Numbered from the stretch's first letter, positions 34,629 to 43,587 are shown. The stretch: 55,481 bases of DNA from Bradyrhizobium sp. S69 (GCF_009766005.1 NZ_LMUK01000043.1:108994-164474), one strand, 5' to 3'. Notes: generated by a model not told the origin, from the letters alone. Made by a program: numbers and translations.

Positions 34629-34658
34629 GAGGACCCCGGAGCAATCCGGGGCCCTCTT
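34629..34658. terminator. Bidirectional Rho-independent terminator
   Basis: AGAGGACCCCGG (34629-34640) pairs with CCGGGGCCCTCT (34647-34658) with a six-base loop, A-rich before and TTTCCTGATTTTTTT after. It serves the small exported gene and the convergent TPR/ATP-grasp gene. Confidence 0.85.
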
Positions 34659-34684
34659 TCCTGATTTTTTTCGTCCCGCGCGGC

Positions 34685-36205
34685 TCACATCCGGCTTCGA
34701 TGCGGCGCGGTCGATTTATGCATGATCATGGCGACGACGGCATCGATGATGCGTCCGATCGCGTCGCGCCGATAGGCCCAGCGCGGGTCTGAATCCGGCA
34801 CCGCGATCACCATGGTGGCGTTGGCTTCGAACAGCAAGAGATCGCCATTTGGCGCCGTGGCGAAATCCACTCCGGCATAATCGAGGCCGAGCGTGTCGCG
34901 GATGCCCTCGAGCGCCGTCATGGCCTTGTCGCCAAGCGCTGCCCGCATGTCCCTTAGAAAAATCGCTTCTTCCGACCGGTGGTCCGGCTTGTCGGCCATG
35001 TCGGAGGTGAAATAATGCACCTTCCAGTTCCGCGATATCGCCAGATGCAACGGATAAATCTCGCCGCCGATCATCATCACGCGATATTTTCGTGCGCTGC
35101 CGTCGCGGCCTCTGGCGTCGAGATATTCGATCACCAGCAGGTCGTCTCCGGGCAGACCGGCCGCGGCCGCGGATAGATCGGCAGCCTTCTCTACGAAGAT
35201 AAAATTGCGTCCGGTGTGATAGCCGGGCGAACGCAGCAGCAGCGGAAAGACATAGCCGAGATCGGCAATCGCGTTGGCGCCGCCGGGGCCTGCGAGCATC
35301 GCGCGATCGACCGCCGATGTCTTCGGGGTCACCACGCCGGGCACAGCGGCAAGCCGCGCGGCGTTGTCGATCCGGCCGGTCTTCATCACGGCGCGAGGGT
35401 CGTTGATCAGGGGCGCGGTGGTCCGCGCGACCAGAGCCGCGGCCGCCTCAAGCGCGGGGGCGCAAAGATCAGCATCGCCGATGGCGTTGAAAATCAGCTG
35501 ATGTGGCGGCAAGGCTGTCCGCGGGTCGAGATAATCGGTGACGATCACCGAAGTCAGAAACGTGCGATCGTCCAGCACCGCCGACGTCGGGATGTTGCCG
35601 CCGCCCGATGAGACCAGTTGCAGCAATGTCACCGGCGGCTTGGTGCCGCGATAGGGCAAGGTCGACACCGCGTGGTCGCGAAAGCCCTGCTGGAAATGCC
35701 GGCGGGCCGCGATGCGGTCACCGAGATCGGACAGCACCGCGCCGAGCCCCTGATGCGCTTCCGCATGGTCCGGATGGATGCGCAGCACCGCTTCGTAATG
35801 CGCGCGCGCCTCGGTGTGCCGGTTGGCACGCAGCAGCAGGTTGGCGAGGTTGACGCGCGCCATCGGATTATCGGGGTGGTGCAGGATCGCTTCGGCATAG
35901 ACGCGGCAGGCGGCATCGATCGCGCCCATATTCGTCAACAGCGTGCCGAATTCGTTCAAAGCGCTGAAATTTTCCGGCGAACGGCGCAGGATATCGATGA
36001 AGGCTTGCTGCGACTCCTGTCGCCGGTTCAGCGCCCCCAGCAAAACCGCGCGCTCGATCTCGCTTGCGATGGCACCACCCTCGGGGCGGCTCGCCAGCCA
36101 ATCCTCCAGCTGACGCAGCCGCACTTCCTGCGCCTGCCGGGGCGCCCAGCCGTGCTTTTCGGATGTCTCGGGCAAGATAGCTCTGTTTGGCTTTGGTCCG
36201 GTCAC
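34685..36205 (-). CDS. TPR plus ATP-grasp-like protein (left member of a divergent pair)
   Basis: A 506-aa protein. GTG 36205 is the preferred start; the frame is open far upstream only because it runs antisense through the neighbouring gene. Residues about 25-190 are tetratricopeptide repeats (ILRRSPENFSALNEFGTLLT, ILHHPDNPMARVNLANLLLR, VLRIHPDHAEAHQGLGAVLS). The C-terminal 300 residues resemble ATP-grasp ligases: an N-D-P box (APLINDPRAVMKT), a central VIEYLDARGRDGSARKYRVM and a terminal metal/ATP-binding GLDYAGVDFATAPNGDLLLF EANATM with the E-x-N pair. The same three blocks occur in the divergent gene at 36410. Such enzymes join a carboxylate to an amine or hydroxyl at the cost of ATP; the substrate is unknown. 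Confidence 0.78.
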   Translation of the reverse strand: MTGPKPNRAILPETSEKHGWAPRQAQEVRLRQLEDWLASRPEGGAIASEIERAVLLGALNRRQESQQAFIDILRRSPENFSALNEFGTLLTNMGAIDAACRVYAEAILHHPDNPMARVNLANLLLRANRHTEARAHYEAVLRIHPDHAEAHQGLGAVLSDLGDRIAARRHFQQGFRDHAVSTLPYRGTKPPVTLLQLVSSGGGNIPTSAVLDDRTFLTSVIVTDYLDPRTALPPHQLIFNAIGDADLCAPALEAAAALVARTTAPLINDPRAVMKTGRIDNAARLAAVPGVVTPKTSAVDRAMLAGPGGANAIADLGYVFPLLLRSPGYHTGRNFIFVEKAADLSAAAAGLPGDDLLVIEYLDARGRDGSARKYRVMMIGGEIYPLHLAISRNWKVHYFTSDMADKPDHRSEEAIFLRDMRAALGDKAMTALEGIRDTLGLDYAGVDFATAPNGDLLLFEANATMVIAVPDSDPRWAYRRDAIGRIIDAVVAMIMHKSTAPHRSRM

Positions 36206-36409
36206 GATCTGATCCGCGCAAGGGGCCGCACTATCGGCTGATTCGCAACGAGCGCGTACCGGCAAAATCGGGGTGATTGGCCGTTCTTGTTGGCATTTCC
36301 GAATGTTTCCAGAATCCTGCGCGCAAACCCGAAACCAAGCCACGACAACACTTTGTTTACCAAGAATCTTCATGGTTCGGTTACTTCCACCGACGCAAGG
36401 CGCACATCC

Positions 36410-38065
36410 ATGACTGCAACCGCCGCTCCTACCCTGGGCGCCGTGCCCACCGGCTCGTCTGCCGCGCAGTGGCTGCGGATCGGCGAAGAGCATTACGCCG
36501 CCGGCCGGAACGACGACGCCTTTGCCGCCTTCCGGCTTGGCCTGGCCGCGGCCGAAGCCCAGCCGGCCGGCAGCACGGCGGCCGAGACCATCTCGGAGCT
36601 GCATTCCAGGCTCGGCAATACCTGCATGGTCCGCGGCGATCTCGAATTGGCCGCCGCGAACTACAAGGCGGCGCTGCGGCTGGTGCCGACATTGGTGCCG
36701 TGCTGGTGCAATCTCGGCAATATTCACGTCCAGACCGGGAAGGCGCAGGACGCCATTGCCTATTATCTCGAAGCGCTGAAACTCAATCCGCGCCATTGGC
36801 CGACGCGCACCAACCTGGTTCAGGCCCTGACCGCCACCAAACAATATATCATCGCCAAGGCGCTGCTGCTTGAACTGCTCGGCGAACAGCCGCAGGACGC
36901 GGCACTGCGTCACCAACTCGGCAAGGTTCACTACGAGCTGGAGGAAGTACCGGCCGCGATCGAATGTTTCGAACAGGCCATCGCACTCAATCCGCGCGAT
37001 TCCGACAGCCTGTACTGGATCGGCGGCATCAAGCAGCGGCTCGGCGACGACGCGGCGGCCCAGGCCGCCTATGCGCGCGCGGCCCAGATCAAGCCATTGA
37101 TCCGGCGGCCGGCGATCAAATCGCCTGCCGATTTTCGCGTGCTGGCGCTGTACGCCCCGTTCGGCGGCAACACGCCGACCGAATATCTGTTCAAGCATGC
37201 GGCCTACGACACCGACACCCTCGCGCTGTTCGAGAACAATTCCTACGATGCGCAGGCCTTCGGACAAGGTGTCAACGTCGTCGTCAATTTGATCTCCGAT
37301 GTCGACCAGGCCGGCGCGATGCTGCCGTTGGCCGCCGATCTGGTCGAAGGGCTCGGCAAGCCGACGATCAACGATCCCCGGAAAATCCTGCGCACGACGC
37401 GCGACATGGTCGCGGAGCTGCTGAGCGGAATTGACGATTGCCGTATTCCCAAAATCCTGCGCCAGCAGGCCGGCACGGCGTGTTCCGTTGTAGGCTTGCT
37501 GGCAGCGTTCCCGCGGGCGGCCGCCATTCTGGCCCGGCCGGTCGGCACCCATGGCGGCGACGATTTCGACAAGATCGACGGCGTCGACGAACTCGCGGCC
37601 TATCTCGCGAAGCCCGCGGACACCGATCGCTATTTCATCGAATATGCCGACTATCGCTCCGCCGACGGTTTCTTCCGGAAATACCGCTTCATCTTCGTCG
37701 ACGGTCAAGTGCTGCCCTATCATCTGGCGATCGCGGACGACTGGAAGGTGCATCACGTCAACACCGACATGGCCAACCAAGTCTGGATGCAGCAGGAAGA
37801 AGCCGCGTTCCTCAACGATCCCACGCTGGTTTTCAACCAACGGCACTATCGGGCGCTCGGCGAGATTCAGCAGCGCATGGGGCTGGAATATTTCGGCATC
37901 GACTGCGCGCTCGATACCAACGGCGATCTCTTGGTGTTCGAAGTCAACGCCTCGATGCTGGTGCACGACGACAATGCGGAATTTCCCTACAAGGATCCGG
38001 CCGTCCGTCGCATCAAGGCAGCATTCGACGCGATGCTGGCCCGGTTCGCGGCCACCGGCGTCTGA
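36410..38065 (+). CDS. TPR plus ATP-grasp-like protein (right member of a divergent pair)
   Basis: A 551-aa protein starting MTATAAPTLGAVPTGSSAAQ. TPR units span about residues 18-220 (AALRLVPTLVPCWCNLGNIH, ALKLNPRHWPTRTNLVQALT, AIALNPRDSDSLYWIGGIKQ). An ATP-grasp-like region follows: GKPTINDPRKILRTTRD, a Gly loop ARPVGTHGGDDFDKI, EYADYRSADGFFRKYRFIFV DGQVLPYHLAIADDWKVHHV, and GLEYFGIDCALDTNGDLLVF EVNASM. It aligns with the left member over the last ~280 residues (for example LAI--DWKVH-----DMA and GL-Y-G-D-A----GDLL-FE-NA-M) and on domain order, so they are paralogues. About 200 bp separate the two starts. A peptide, sugar or secreted product maker are all possible; no substrate gene is evident. 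Confidence 0.8.
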   Translation: MTATAAPTLGAVPTGSSAAQWLRIGEEHYAAGRNDDAFAAFRLGLAAAEAQPAGSTAAETISELHSRLGNTCMVRGDLELAAANYKAALRLVPTLVPCWCNLGNIHVQTGKAQDAIAYYLEALKLNPRHWPTRTNLVQALTATKQYIIAKALLLELLGEQPQDAALRHQLGKVHYELEEVPAAIECFEQAIALNPRDSDSLYWIGGIKQRLGDDAAAQAAYARAAQIKPLIRRPAIKSPADFRVLALYAPFGGNTPTEYLFKHAAYDTDTLALFENNSYDAQAFGQGVNVVVNLISDVDQAGAMLPLAADLVEGLGKPTINDPRKILRTTRDMVAELLSGIDDCRIPKILRQQAGTACSVVGLLAAFPRAAAILARPVGTHGGDDFDKIDGVDELAAYLAKPADTDRYFIEYADYRSADGFFRKYRFIFVDGQVLPYHLAIADDWKVHHVNTDMANQVWMQQEEAAFLNDPTLVFNQRHYRALGEIQQRMGLEYFGIDCALDTNGDLLVFEVNASMLVHDDNAEFPYKDPAVRRIKAAFDAMLARFAATGV

Positions 38066-38142
38066 AGAGGGCCGGAGCCGTCGGTGTCTGATCGATGGCC
38101 GCCGCTAAAGCGCGATGAGATGAGGTTCGATCACCGACTAAG

Positions 38143-38224
38143 CCGTCATTGCGAGGAGCGACAGCGACGAAGCAATCCATTCTTCGTTTGACGCTATGGA
38201 TTGCTTCGCTTCGCTCGCAATGAC
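38143..38224. repeat. Palindromic intergenic repeat (CGTCATTGCGAGGAGCG type)
   Basis: CGTCATTGCGAGGAGCG at the left pairs with CGCTCGCAATGACG at the right and CGAAGCAATCCAT with ATGGATTGCTTCG in the middle. Lies between convergent genes, so it may also act as terminator. Confidence 0.8.
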
Positions 38225-38248
38225 GATTCAACCCGATCTCATCCCGCG

Positions 38249-38521
38249 CTAGAACTCTAATTCCTGCGCCTGCAACATCGCCTTGAGGGTGCCTTCGCTG
38301 AGGCGTCCCTTCGGATGCTGCGGCTTTTGGTCGGCGCCTTCGATCGGCGCGAAGTTCTGCAACGGAAGCTGGATGCCGCCTGGTTCGAAGGTTTCCCCGG
38401 AATCATCGGCCCCGTCGACCGAGCCGGCGCCGCGCATCTGGATGCGGCTCTTTTTCGGCTCGAGCTTCTTCGGCTTGACTTCCGGCGTATACACGACCGG
38501 CATCAGCATATGGTGTGACAT
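38249..38521 (-). CDS. Uncharacterised 90-aa protein with LSxxTLxAMLxAQ tail
   Basis: Starts MSHHMLMPVVYTPEVKPKKL with CGGGGA before it. A Lys/Pro-rich first part is followed by an acidic segment (AGSVDGADDSGETFEPGG) and ends GRLSEGTLKAMLQAQELEF. The final amphipathic motif LS-xT-L-x-A-M-L-x-A-Q recurs in unrelated small rhizobial proteins (EF-hand and flagellar-associated ones). No signal peptide, Cys or membrane segment. It is convergent with the right TPR/ATP-grasp gene 184 bp away. A substrate of those ligases is conceivable, but nothing in the sequence requires it. Confidence 0.6.
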   Translation of the reverse strand: MSHHMLMPVVYTPEVKPKKLEPKKSRIQMRGAGSVDGADDSGETFEPGGIQLPLQNFAPIEGADQKPQHPKGRLSEGTLKAMLQAQELEF

Positions 38522-38817
38522 GATCAATCCCCGTGATGATTGCCCGCACGCATACAAACTTTAGCCCGCATTTTTCAGAGCAAATCCCGAGCCAGGAAAT
38601 TCCCGTTGAAAATCAATACACTTTGCACGGGATGCCGCACGCGGCGGCAAAATTTGCCGGGAATTTCGCGACCACCGGGAACGCGCCGCTCTAGAACCCG
38701 ATGGAATCGAAACGGGGCTCTACTCTTTTATTTTGACGCGTTTTCTTCACGCGAACCGGTACCCACGGAGCCTGTCATCGGGCGCGCATTCGCGCGACCC
38801 GTTGGCTCGAAAACGCT

Positions 38818-39666
38818 CTAGGTTTGCGGGCCCGATAGGCTGATCTCGCGCTCGGCACGGAACACATTGCCGTAGAGATTGCCGATCCACTGCCGCCCGC
38901 TCGATGTCATGTTGAGATAGCGGATCGCGGTCTGGACATGGGGAGCTACACTGTTCCAGTAGAATTGTGGGTAGCGATTGACGATGTCGGCGGGCGAGTC
39001 ATAGCCGAGCTGGCGGTTCATACCGGTTTCTTCAAACTCGTAATAGAGCGCATTTGCCTTTCGGATGTAATTCGGATCGCCGAGCTGCCCGATGAAATCG
39101 GCCGCGCGCACGATCAAAGCCTCCTCCCCCTCGGGCCCCTCGGCAACGCTGGCCGCACTCGACGGAAATCTGGTGCCTTCGATCGCCCGAGCGATGCGCT
39201 CGCTGTCGAGCCCGGGAATACTTGAAATCCTGTCCATGACATAGAGCTTCGAACGATCGACGTGGTAGGACATCAGCGCCGCATCGGATGAGCCGCGCGG
39301 CAAGCTCACCTTGCTGCCCGCCGCATCAATCACGAAGCCGTCGGCGTCGTCGCCCTTCAGCAGGCCGCGCACATAGCCGATGTCGTGGGCGAGGCAGGCA
39401 ATGATGACATGGGCATAATCGTCGGCGGTCACCTGGGTATACAGTGCCCGGCCGCGGAAGATATCATGACCTGCCAGTGTCACGAGCATCGTGTGCTCGA
39501 CGTTATGGTAGAGGGCGTCGCTGTTTCCGATGCATTCCAGCGCAATGCGGGCGGCGCTCGGCACGATGTCTATCAGATCCGTCTTCGACGAGCCGAAGCG
39601 TTGGCGCATATAGGTACCAAGGAATTTTTCCAAGGCATTTACCGCCAGTTCAGGTAAAGTCAGCAT
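38818..39666 (-). CDS. HD-domain metal-dependent phosphohydrolase
   Basis: A 282-aa protein starting MLTLPELAVNALEKFLGTYM behind GGGGGCAACG. The metal-binding motifs are LYHNVEHTMLV and CLAHDIGYVRG (H...HD), and a further His/Asp set near SYHVDRSKLYV. The YHN-x-x-H opening resembles the class I cyclic nucleotide phosphodiesterase/HD superfamily. A conserved hydrophobic second half includes DFIGQLGDPNYIRKANALYY, as in rhizobial metal-dependent phosphohydrolases. Substrate unknown; cyclic nucleotides are only a guess. No N-terminal signal; cytoplasmic. Confidence 0.78.
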   Translation of the reverse strand: MLTLPELAVNALEKFLGTYMRQRFGSSKTDLIDIVPSAARIALECIGNSDALYHNVEHTMLVTLAGHDIFRGRALYTQVTADDYAHVIIACLAHDIGYVRGLLKGDDADGFVIDAAGSKVSLPRGSSDAALMSYHVDRSKLYVMDRISSIPGLDSERIARAIEGTRFPSSAASVAEGPEGEEALIVRAADFIGQLGDPNYIRKANALYYEFEETGMNRQLGYDSPADIVNRYPQFYWNSVAPHVQTAIRYLNMTSSGRQWIGNLYGNVFRAEREISLSGPQT

Positions 39667-39971
39667 GGACGTTGCCCCCGAATAACGTGACGCTCTTCCC
39701 GCGTGGCTCCTGTTTCTTTTCTTATGGCGTCGATCGTCGTTGACGAGCATAGCCCATCTTCGGCGGGCGGGCCAAATGCAAATATCAACTTCAGGTTATA
39801 GGCCGGCCTGAACGCGCGGTTACCGGATGTTGGGTTCTACAGCTTGGCGGCGGTCGCCGGCTTGGGCCCTCGCGAAGTCAAGCGCGAATGTTGTTGCAAT
39901 GCGGTTGCGCGGGCCGCGAACGCAGCCCGCTGCAACCTGGTCACCCGCCGCGGCCGTCGACCGGCATCGAA

Positions 39972-40736
39972 CTATTTCGGCGCCGAGACCTTCGATAGCG
40001 CCGCGATCGCTTCCTGCACGGTCGTCATGAACTGCGCCGGGAAAATGATGGTGGAATTCTTCTCGACCGAGATTTCCGCCATGGTCTGCAGGGTGCGGAG
40101 CTGCAACGCAACCGGATGCGCCGTGATGATATCGGCGGCCTCGCCAAGCTTGACGGCGGCCTGGTATTCGCCTTCGGCGGCAACGATCTTGGCGCGACGC
40201 TCGCGCTCGGCCTCGGCTTCCCGCGCCATCGCGCGCTGCATGTTGTCGGGCAGCTCGATGTCCTTGATTTCGACCGCCGTAACCTGGGTACCCCACGGCT
40301 CGGTATGGAGGTCGATGACATCCTTGATCTGCTCGTTGATACCGGCGGTATTCGACAACAACTCATCGAGGCTGAAGCGCCCGACCACGTTACGCACCGT
40401 GGTCTGGCTGATCTGGCTGATCGCGTTGTAGACGTTTTCGATCGCAATCACGGCCCTTTCCGGATTGGTGACATGATAGTAAGCCACCGCCGCGATATCG
40501 ATCGAGACGTTGTCCTTGGTGATGATCTTCTGCGACGGAATTTGCATAGTGACGGTGCGCAGCGACGTCCGCACCATCTGCTGGAACGGCACGAAGATCA
40601 GCGTCAGTCCGGGCCCGCGCACGCCTTCGAATTTGCCGAGCAGGAACACCACCCCGCGCTCATATTGCTTCAGCACCCGGAGCGACACCAGGACATAGAA
40701 AATGGCGGCGATGACAATAAATGCAATCAGGCCCAT
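39972..40736 (-). CDS. Slipin (SPFH/Band 7 membrane protein)
   Basis: A 254-aa protein with a GAGGAAG site and N-terminal membrane helix GLIAFIVIAAIFYVLVSLRV. The SPFH domain reads ERGVVFLLGKFEGVRGPGLT and then MQIPSQKIITKDNVSIDIAA, EPWGTQVTAVEIKDIELPDN, with the coiled segment AMAREAEAERERRAKIVAAE. It belongs to the slipin (stomatin-like) group, proteins that form membrane microdomain scaffolds. In many bacteria slipin is encoded with an NfeD protease-like partner; none is present here. It is a single gene between an HD hydrolase and a CoA transferase. Confidence 0.9.
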   Translation of the reverse strand: MGLIAFIVIAAIFYVLVSLRVLKQYERGVVFLLGKFEGVRGPGLTLIFVPFQQMVRTSLRTVTMQIPSQKIITKDNVSIDIAAVAYYHVTNPERAVIAIENVYNAISQISQTTVRNVVGRFSLDELLSNTAGINEQIKDVIDLHTEPWGTQVTAVEIKDIELPDNMQRAMAREAEAERERRAKIVAAEGEYQAAVKLGEAADIITAHPVALQLRTLQTMAEISVEKNSTIIFPAQFMTTVQEAIAALSKVSAPK

Positions 40737-40864
40737 AGCTTCCTCGTTTATGTCGTCCTCGTTTCCGGCGCTCTTGTCTGTGGCGCCATCAGGTGGTCAC
40801 GGCTCAGTCTAGCAACAAGCACCTCATTAAAATGTGATATGACGCACACGCGGTTGCGGCGATC

Positions 40865-42127
40865 TCAGACATCGCGCGAGGGGGCGCCGAACGCGCCCGC
40901 GGCGGCAAGCTTTGCGATTTGGTCGTCATCATAGCCGAGTTTCTGGCGCAGGACCTCGTTGGTGTGTTGGCCGAGCAAGGGTGCTGCCACCGGATCGATG
41001 ATCGGGGTCAGGCTCAGGCTGAGCGGGGATTCGATATTGGGGACCGAACCCGCGGTTGGATGCTCGATCCGGCTGAGGCGATGGCGGTCGCGTACTTCGG
41101 GCGCATTGAACCCCTCCTCGACGGTACGCAGATAGCCGACAGGCACGTTGACCTTCTTCATCTTCGCCATCCAGTTCTCGCGCACGTCGGTGGCAAATAC
41201 CTCGCCAATGATGCGGCGCAGCGCTTCCTTGTTGGCCGAACGCGCCCTTCGATTGGCAAAGCGCTCGTCGGTCATCAGATCGGGGCGCTCCAGCACGTCG
41301 ACGACAAGACGCCGATAGAGCCGGTCATTGGCGCAGGCGATATAGAACGGGCCATCGGCGGCATGATAGACGCCGACGCTGGGCGAACCGTTCGGCGAGT
41401 TGCCGAAACGACCGGGATTCTTGCCGCTGATCAGATAGGCCATGCCGTAAAACGCGGTCATCGCCACCGCGATGTCGATCAGGGCGACCTCGACATGCTG
41501 GCCGCGCCCGAGCCGGTCGCGGGCCAAGAGCGCCAGCAGGATGGCGTTGCAGGCCGACATGCCGGTCGCGAGATCGACGATCGGCGGCCCGGTGCGCACC
41601 GCTTCCCCATCGGCAAAACCGTTCAGCGACATGAAGCCGCTTTCGGCCTGGGTGATCGGATCGAAGCCCGGGCGCAACGCGAACTCCCCCTTGCGGCCAT
41701 AGGCCGAGATCGAGCAATAGACCAGCCGCGGATTGGTCGGCGCCACCGACGCATAGTCGAGCCCGAACTTCTTCATCACGCCGCCGGAGAAATTCTCCAC
41801 CACCACGTCGGCCTTCGCGATCAGGTCGCGCGCGACCGCAAGCGCCTCGGGCTTGGTGAAGTCGAGCGCGATGCCGCGCTTGTTGCGATTGAGGCTGAGA
41901 AAGGCCGCGCTCTCGCCACCGATTTCCGCATGTTCATAGGCCCGGCTGTCGTCGCCGCCTTCCGGATTTTCGATCTTGATCACCTCGGCGCCGAAATCGG
42001 CCAGCGTTTGGGTGCAGGCAGGACCGGCGACCACCCGGGTGAAGTCCACCACCAGCAGGCCGTCGAGCGCCGTGGGCTGGCCCTTTGCGCGCGGCGTGCG
42101 TTCCGGCAATTGCGGTATGGCGGTCAT
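40865..42127 (-). CDS. Family III CoA transferase (CaiB/BaiF type)
   Basis: A 420-aa enzyme. Motifs LDGLLVVDFTRVVAGPACTQ, LADFGAEVIKIENPEGGDDS and FLSLNRNKRGIALDFTKPEA are classical; the nucleophilic Asp is in TGPPIVDLATGMSACNAI. It moves CoA between carboxylic acids, typically during carnitine, oxalate or aromatic acid breakdown; the real acid cannot be inferred. The start MTAIPQLPER at 42127 leaves AGAGG 11 nt upstream; ATG 42136 (MPIMTAI) is only 2 nt from it. Encoded alone. Confidence 0.9.
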   Translation of the reverse strand: MTAIPQLPERTPRAKGQPTALDGLLVVDFTRVVAGPACTQTLADFGAEVIKIENPEGGDDSRAYEHAEIGGESAAFLSLNRNKRGIALDFTKPEALAVARDLIAKADVVVENFSGGVMKKFGLDYASVAPTNPRLVYCSISAYGRKGEFALRPGFDPITQAESGFMSLNGFADGEAVRTGPPIVDLATGMSACNAILLALLARDRLGRGQHVEVALIDIAVAMTAFYGMAYLISGKNPGRFGNSPNGSPSVGVYHAADGPFYIACANDRLYRRLVVDVLERPDLMTDERFANRRARSANKEALRRIIGEVFATDVRENWMAKMKKVNVPVGYLRTVEEGFNAPEVRDRHRLSRIEHPTAGSVPNIESPLSLSLTPIIDPVAAPLLGQHTNEVLRQKLGYDDDQIAKLAAAGAFGAPSRDV

Positions 42128-42237
42128 GATCGGCATTTCCTCTTCTGATACGGGTCTTGAAGCCGCAGGTTGGCCCTGCGCCGGCTGATTTTACGGTCTA
42201 TTGGCTGATGCCTACAAGGGCTGGTTCGACATGGATG

Positions 42238-43353
42238 TTATTCGGCTGCATCTTTGGCCAGTGAATAGCTCGTGCTGCGGCCGCCGCCTTCATCTTTTCG
42301 AAGAATCCGACGCTCAACCAGATCGACGATATCGCGCAGTGCCGTATCCGGCGAGCATTTCTCGATGGTGGCCCATTTCGAAGAGCTGAGCTTGCCGTCG
42401 AAACCGTCCAGCAAGCGGTTGATCATGTCGCGCTGACGATCGTTGAGCGGCACGGTGGCATGCGTCCTCCAGAATTCTGCCCTTCGGAAAACAGACGAAA
42501 GCGTCTTCTCCGCGCCTTCGAAAGCGCGATCGAGGCACCCGAGAAACCACTCGATCCATGATGTGACGTCGAGCGTGGCTTTCTGCGTCGCTTCAAGCAT
42601 GTCGTAATAGTCCTTCCGCTCGACCCGGATTTGCGCCGACATGCTGTAGAAGCGTTGCGGGCTGTCTTCCGACCGGGCGAGCGACATGTCGGCGATTGCA
42701 CGCGCGATGCGACCGTTGCCGTCGTCGAACGGATGGACCGTCACAAACCACAGATGCGCCAGGGCTGCCTTCAGAACCGGATCGATATCGCCCTCGCCGT
42801 TAAACCAGTCGAGGAAGGCTTTGATGTCCACATCCAGCCGTGCAGCGGCGGGCGCTTCATAATGAACGCGCTCGCGCCCTTCAGCGCCCGACACCACTTG
42901 CATCGGACCCGATCGATCATCCCGCCACGTGCCAACGAGGATTTTTCGCATGCCGCTTCGTCCGGTGGGAAACAGAGACGCATGCCAGGCCAGCAATCGT
43001 TCGGAGGTCAACGGCTCGCCGAATTTCTGGGTGGCATCGAGCATCATTTCGACCACGCCTTCGACATTGCGGTCGACGGACGGCAGGCCAGCGGCCTCGA
43101 TTCCGAGACGGTGCGCTATCGAGGATCGGACCTCCTCCTTGTCGAAGACTTCGCCCTCGATCTCGCTGGACTTGAGCACCTCCTCGGTGAGCGTTTGCAG
43201 AACCGCCTCTTGGCGCAGCGCAAATCCAAGCGCCTGCATGCGCCCAATCAGACGCCCCTGACGGTGCCGCACGGCGGCGAGCAGCCCGGCAAGGCGGTGC
43301 TGGTCCCAGGTAAACTGCGGCCAGTCGGGCAATTGGTGAACATACTCGGACAT
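42238..43353 (-). CDS. Fic family protein (predicted AMPylator) with N-terminal inhibitory motif
   Basis: A 371-aa protein. The Fic core is LWFVTVHPFDDGNGRIARAI, with the HPFxxGNGR catalytic loop complete. The N-terminus carries SSEIEG (about residues 63-68), matching the (S/T)xxxE(G/N) inhibitory helix that keeps class II Fic enzymes off, so no separate antitoxin is needed. Before it lies the DUF4172-like N-terminal region (LPDWPQFTWDQHRLAGLLAA), and after the Fic fold a winged-helix C-terminus (LSSSKWATIEKCSPDTALRD IVDLVERRIL). Such proteins transfer AMP to protein targets; targets unknown. A single gene. Confidence 0.9.
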   Translation of the reverse strand: MSEYVHQLPDWPQFTWDQHRLAGLLAAVRHRQGRLIGRMQALGFALRQEAVLQTLTEEVLKSSEIEGEVFDKEEVRSSIAHRLGIEAAGLPSVDRNVEGVVEMMLDATQKFGEPLTSERLLAWHASLFPTGRSGMRKILVGTWRDDRSGPMQVVSGAEGRERVHYEAPAAARLDVDIKAFLDWFNGEGDIDPVLKAALAHLWFVTVHPFDDGNGRIARAIADMSLARSEDSPQRFYSMSAQIRVERKDYYDMLEATQKATLDVTSWIEWFLGCLDRAFEGAEKTLSSVFRRAEFWRTHATVPLNDRQRDMINRLLDGFDGKLSSSKWATIEKCSPDTALRDIVDLVERRILRKDEGGGRSTSYSLAKDAAE

Positions 43354-43559
43354 CTATTCTCCGCCCCACTTGCGGAGATAATAGGGAGCGTCGCGCTCGA
43401 AGCAAGAATATTCACCGCATATCATGCGGAGATTGAGACTGCTATTCGCCGCATGGCTAAATATCCAAGGTTAAACAGAGTCTTCCAGGACAGGTCAAAC
43501 GACGTCCGACCTCCTGATTCAAGCAAAATCGAGGTCTTGAAATCGATATCGATCCAGTC

Positions 43560-43587
43560 TAGATATATCTAAGTTTCAGATATATCG
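43560..43587. promoter_or_regulatory. Paired ATATAT palindromes before the PadR gene
   Basis: TAGATATATCTA (43560-43571) is a perfect 12-bp palindrome; AGATATATCG (43578-43587) repeats its core 17 bp on. They sit 29-56 bp before the PadR start and are the best candidates for an autoregulatory operator. Confidence 0.6.

Noticed and set aside
34685..37966. A 1093-aa minus-strand reading
   Set aside because: Only its C-terminal half (from GTG 36205) has protein character. The first half is antisense to the right TPR/ATP-grasp gene and has no homology signal or ribosome-binding site.
38249..38521. The 90-aa protein as a graspetide-type precursor for the ATP-grasp pair
   Set aside because: It lacks a repeated Thr/Ser-Glu/Asp core and a leader motif and is convergent with the nearest ligase gene; kept only as a low-interest idea.
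40919..42148. A 409-aa plus-strand frame opposite the CoA transferase gene
   Set aside because: Antisense shadow; the opposite strand carries all family motifs.
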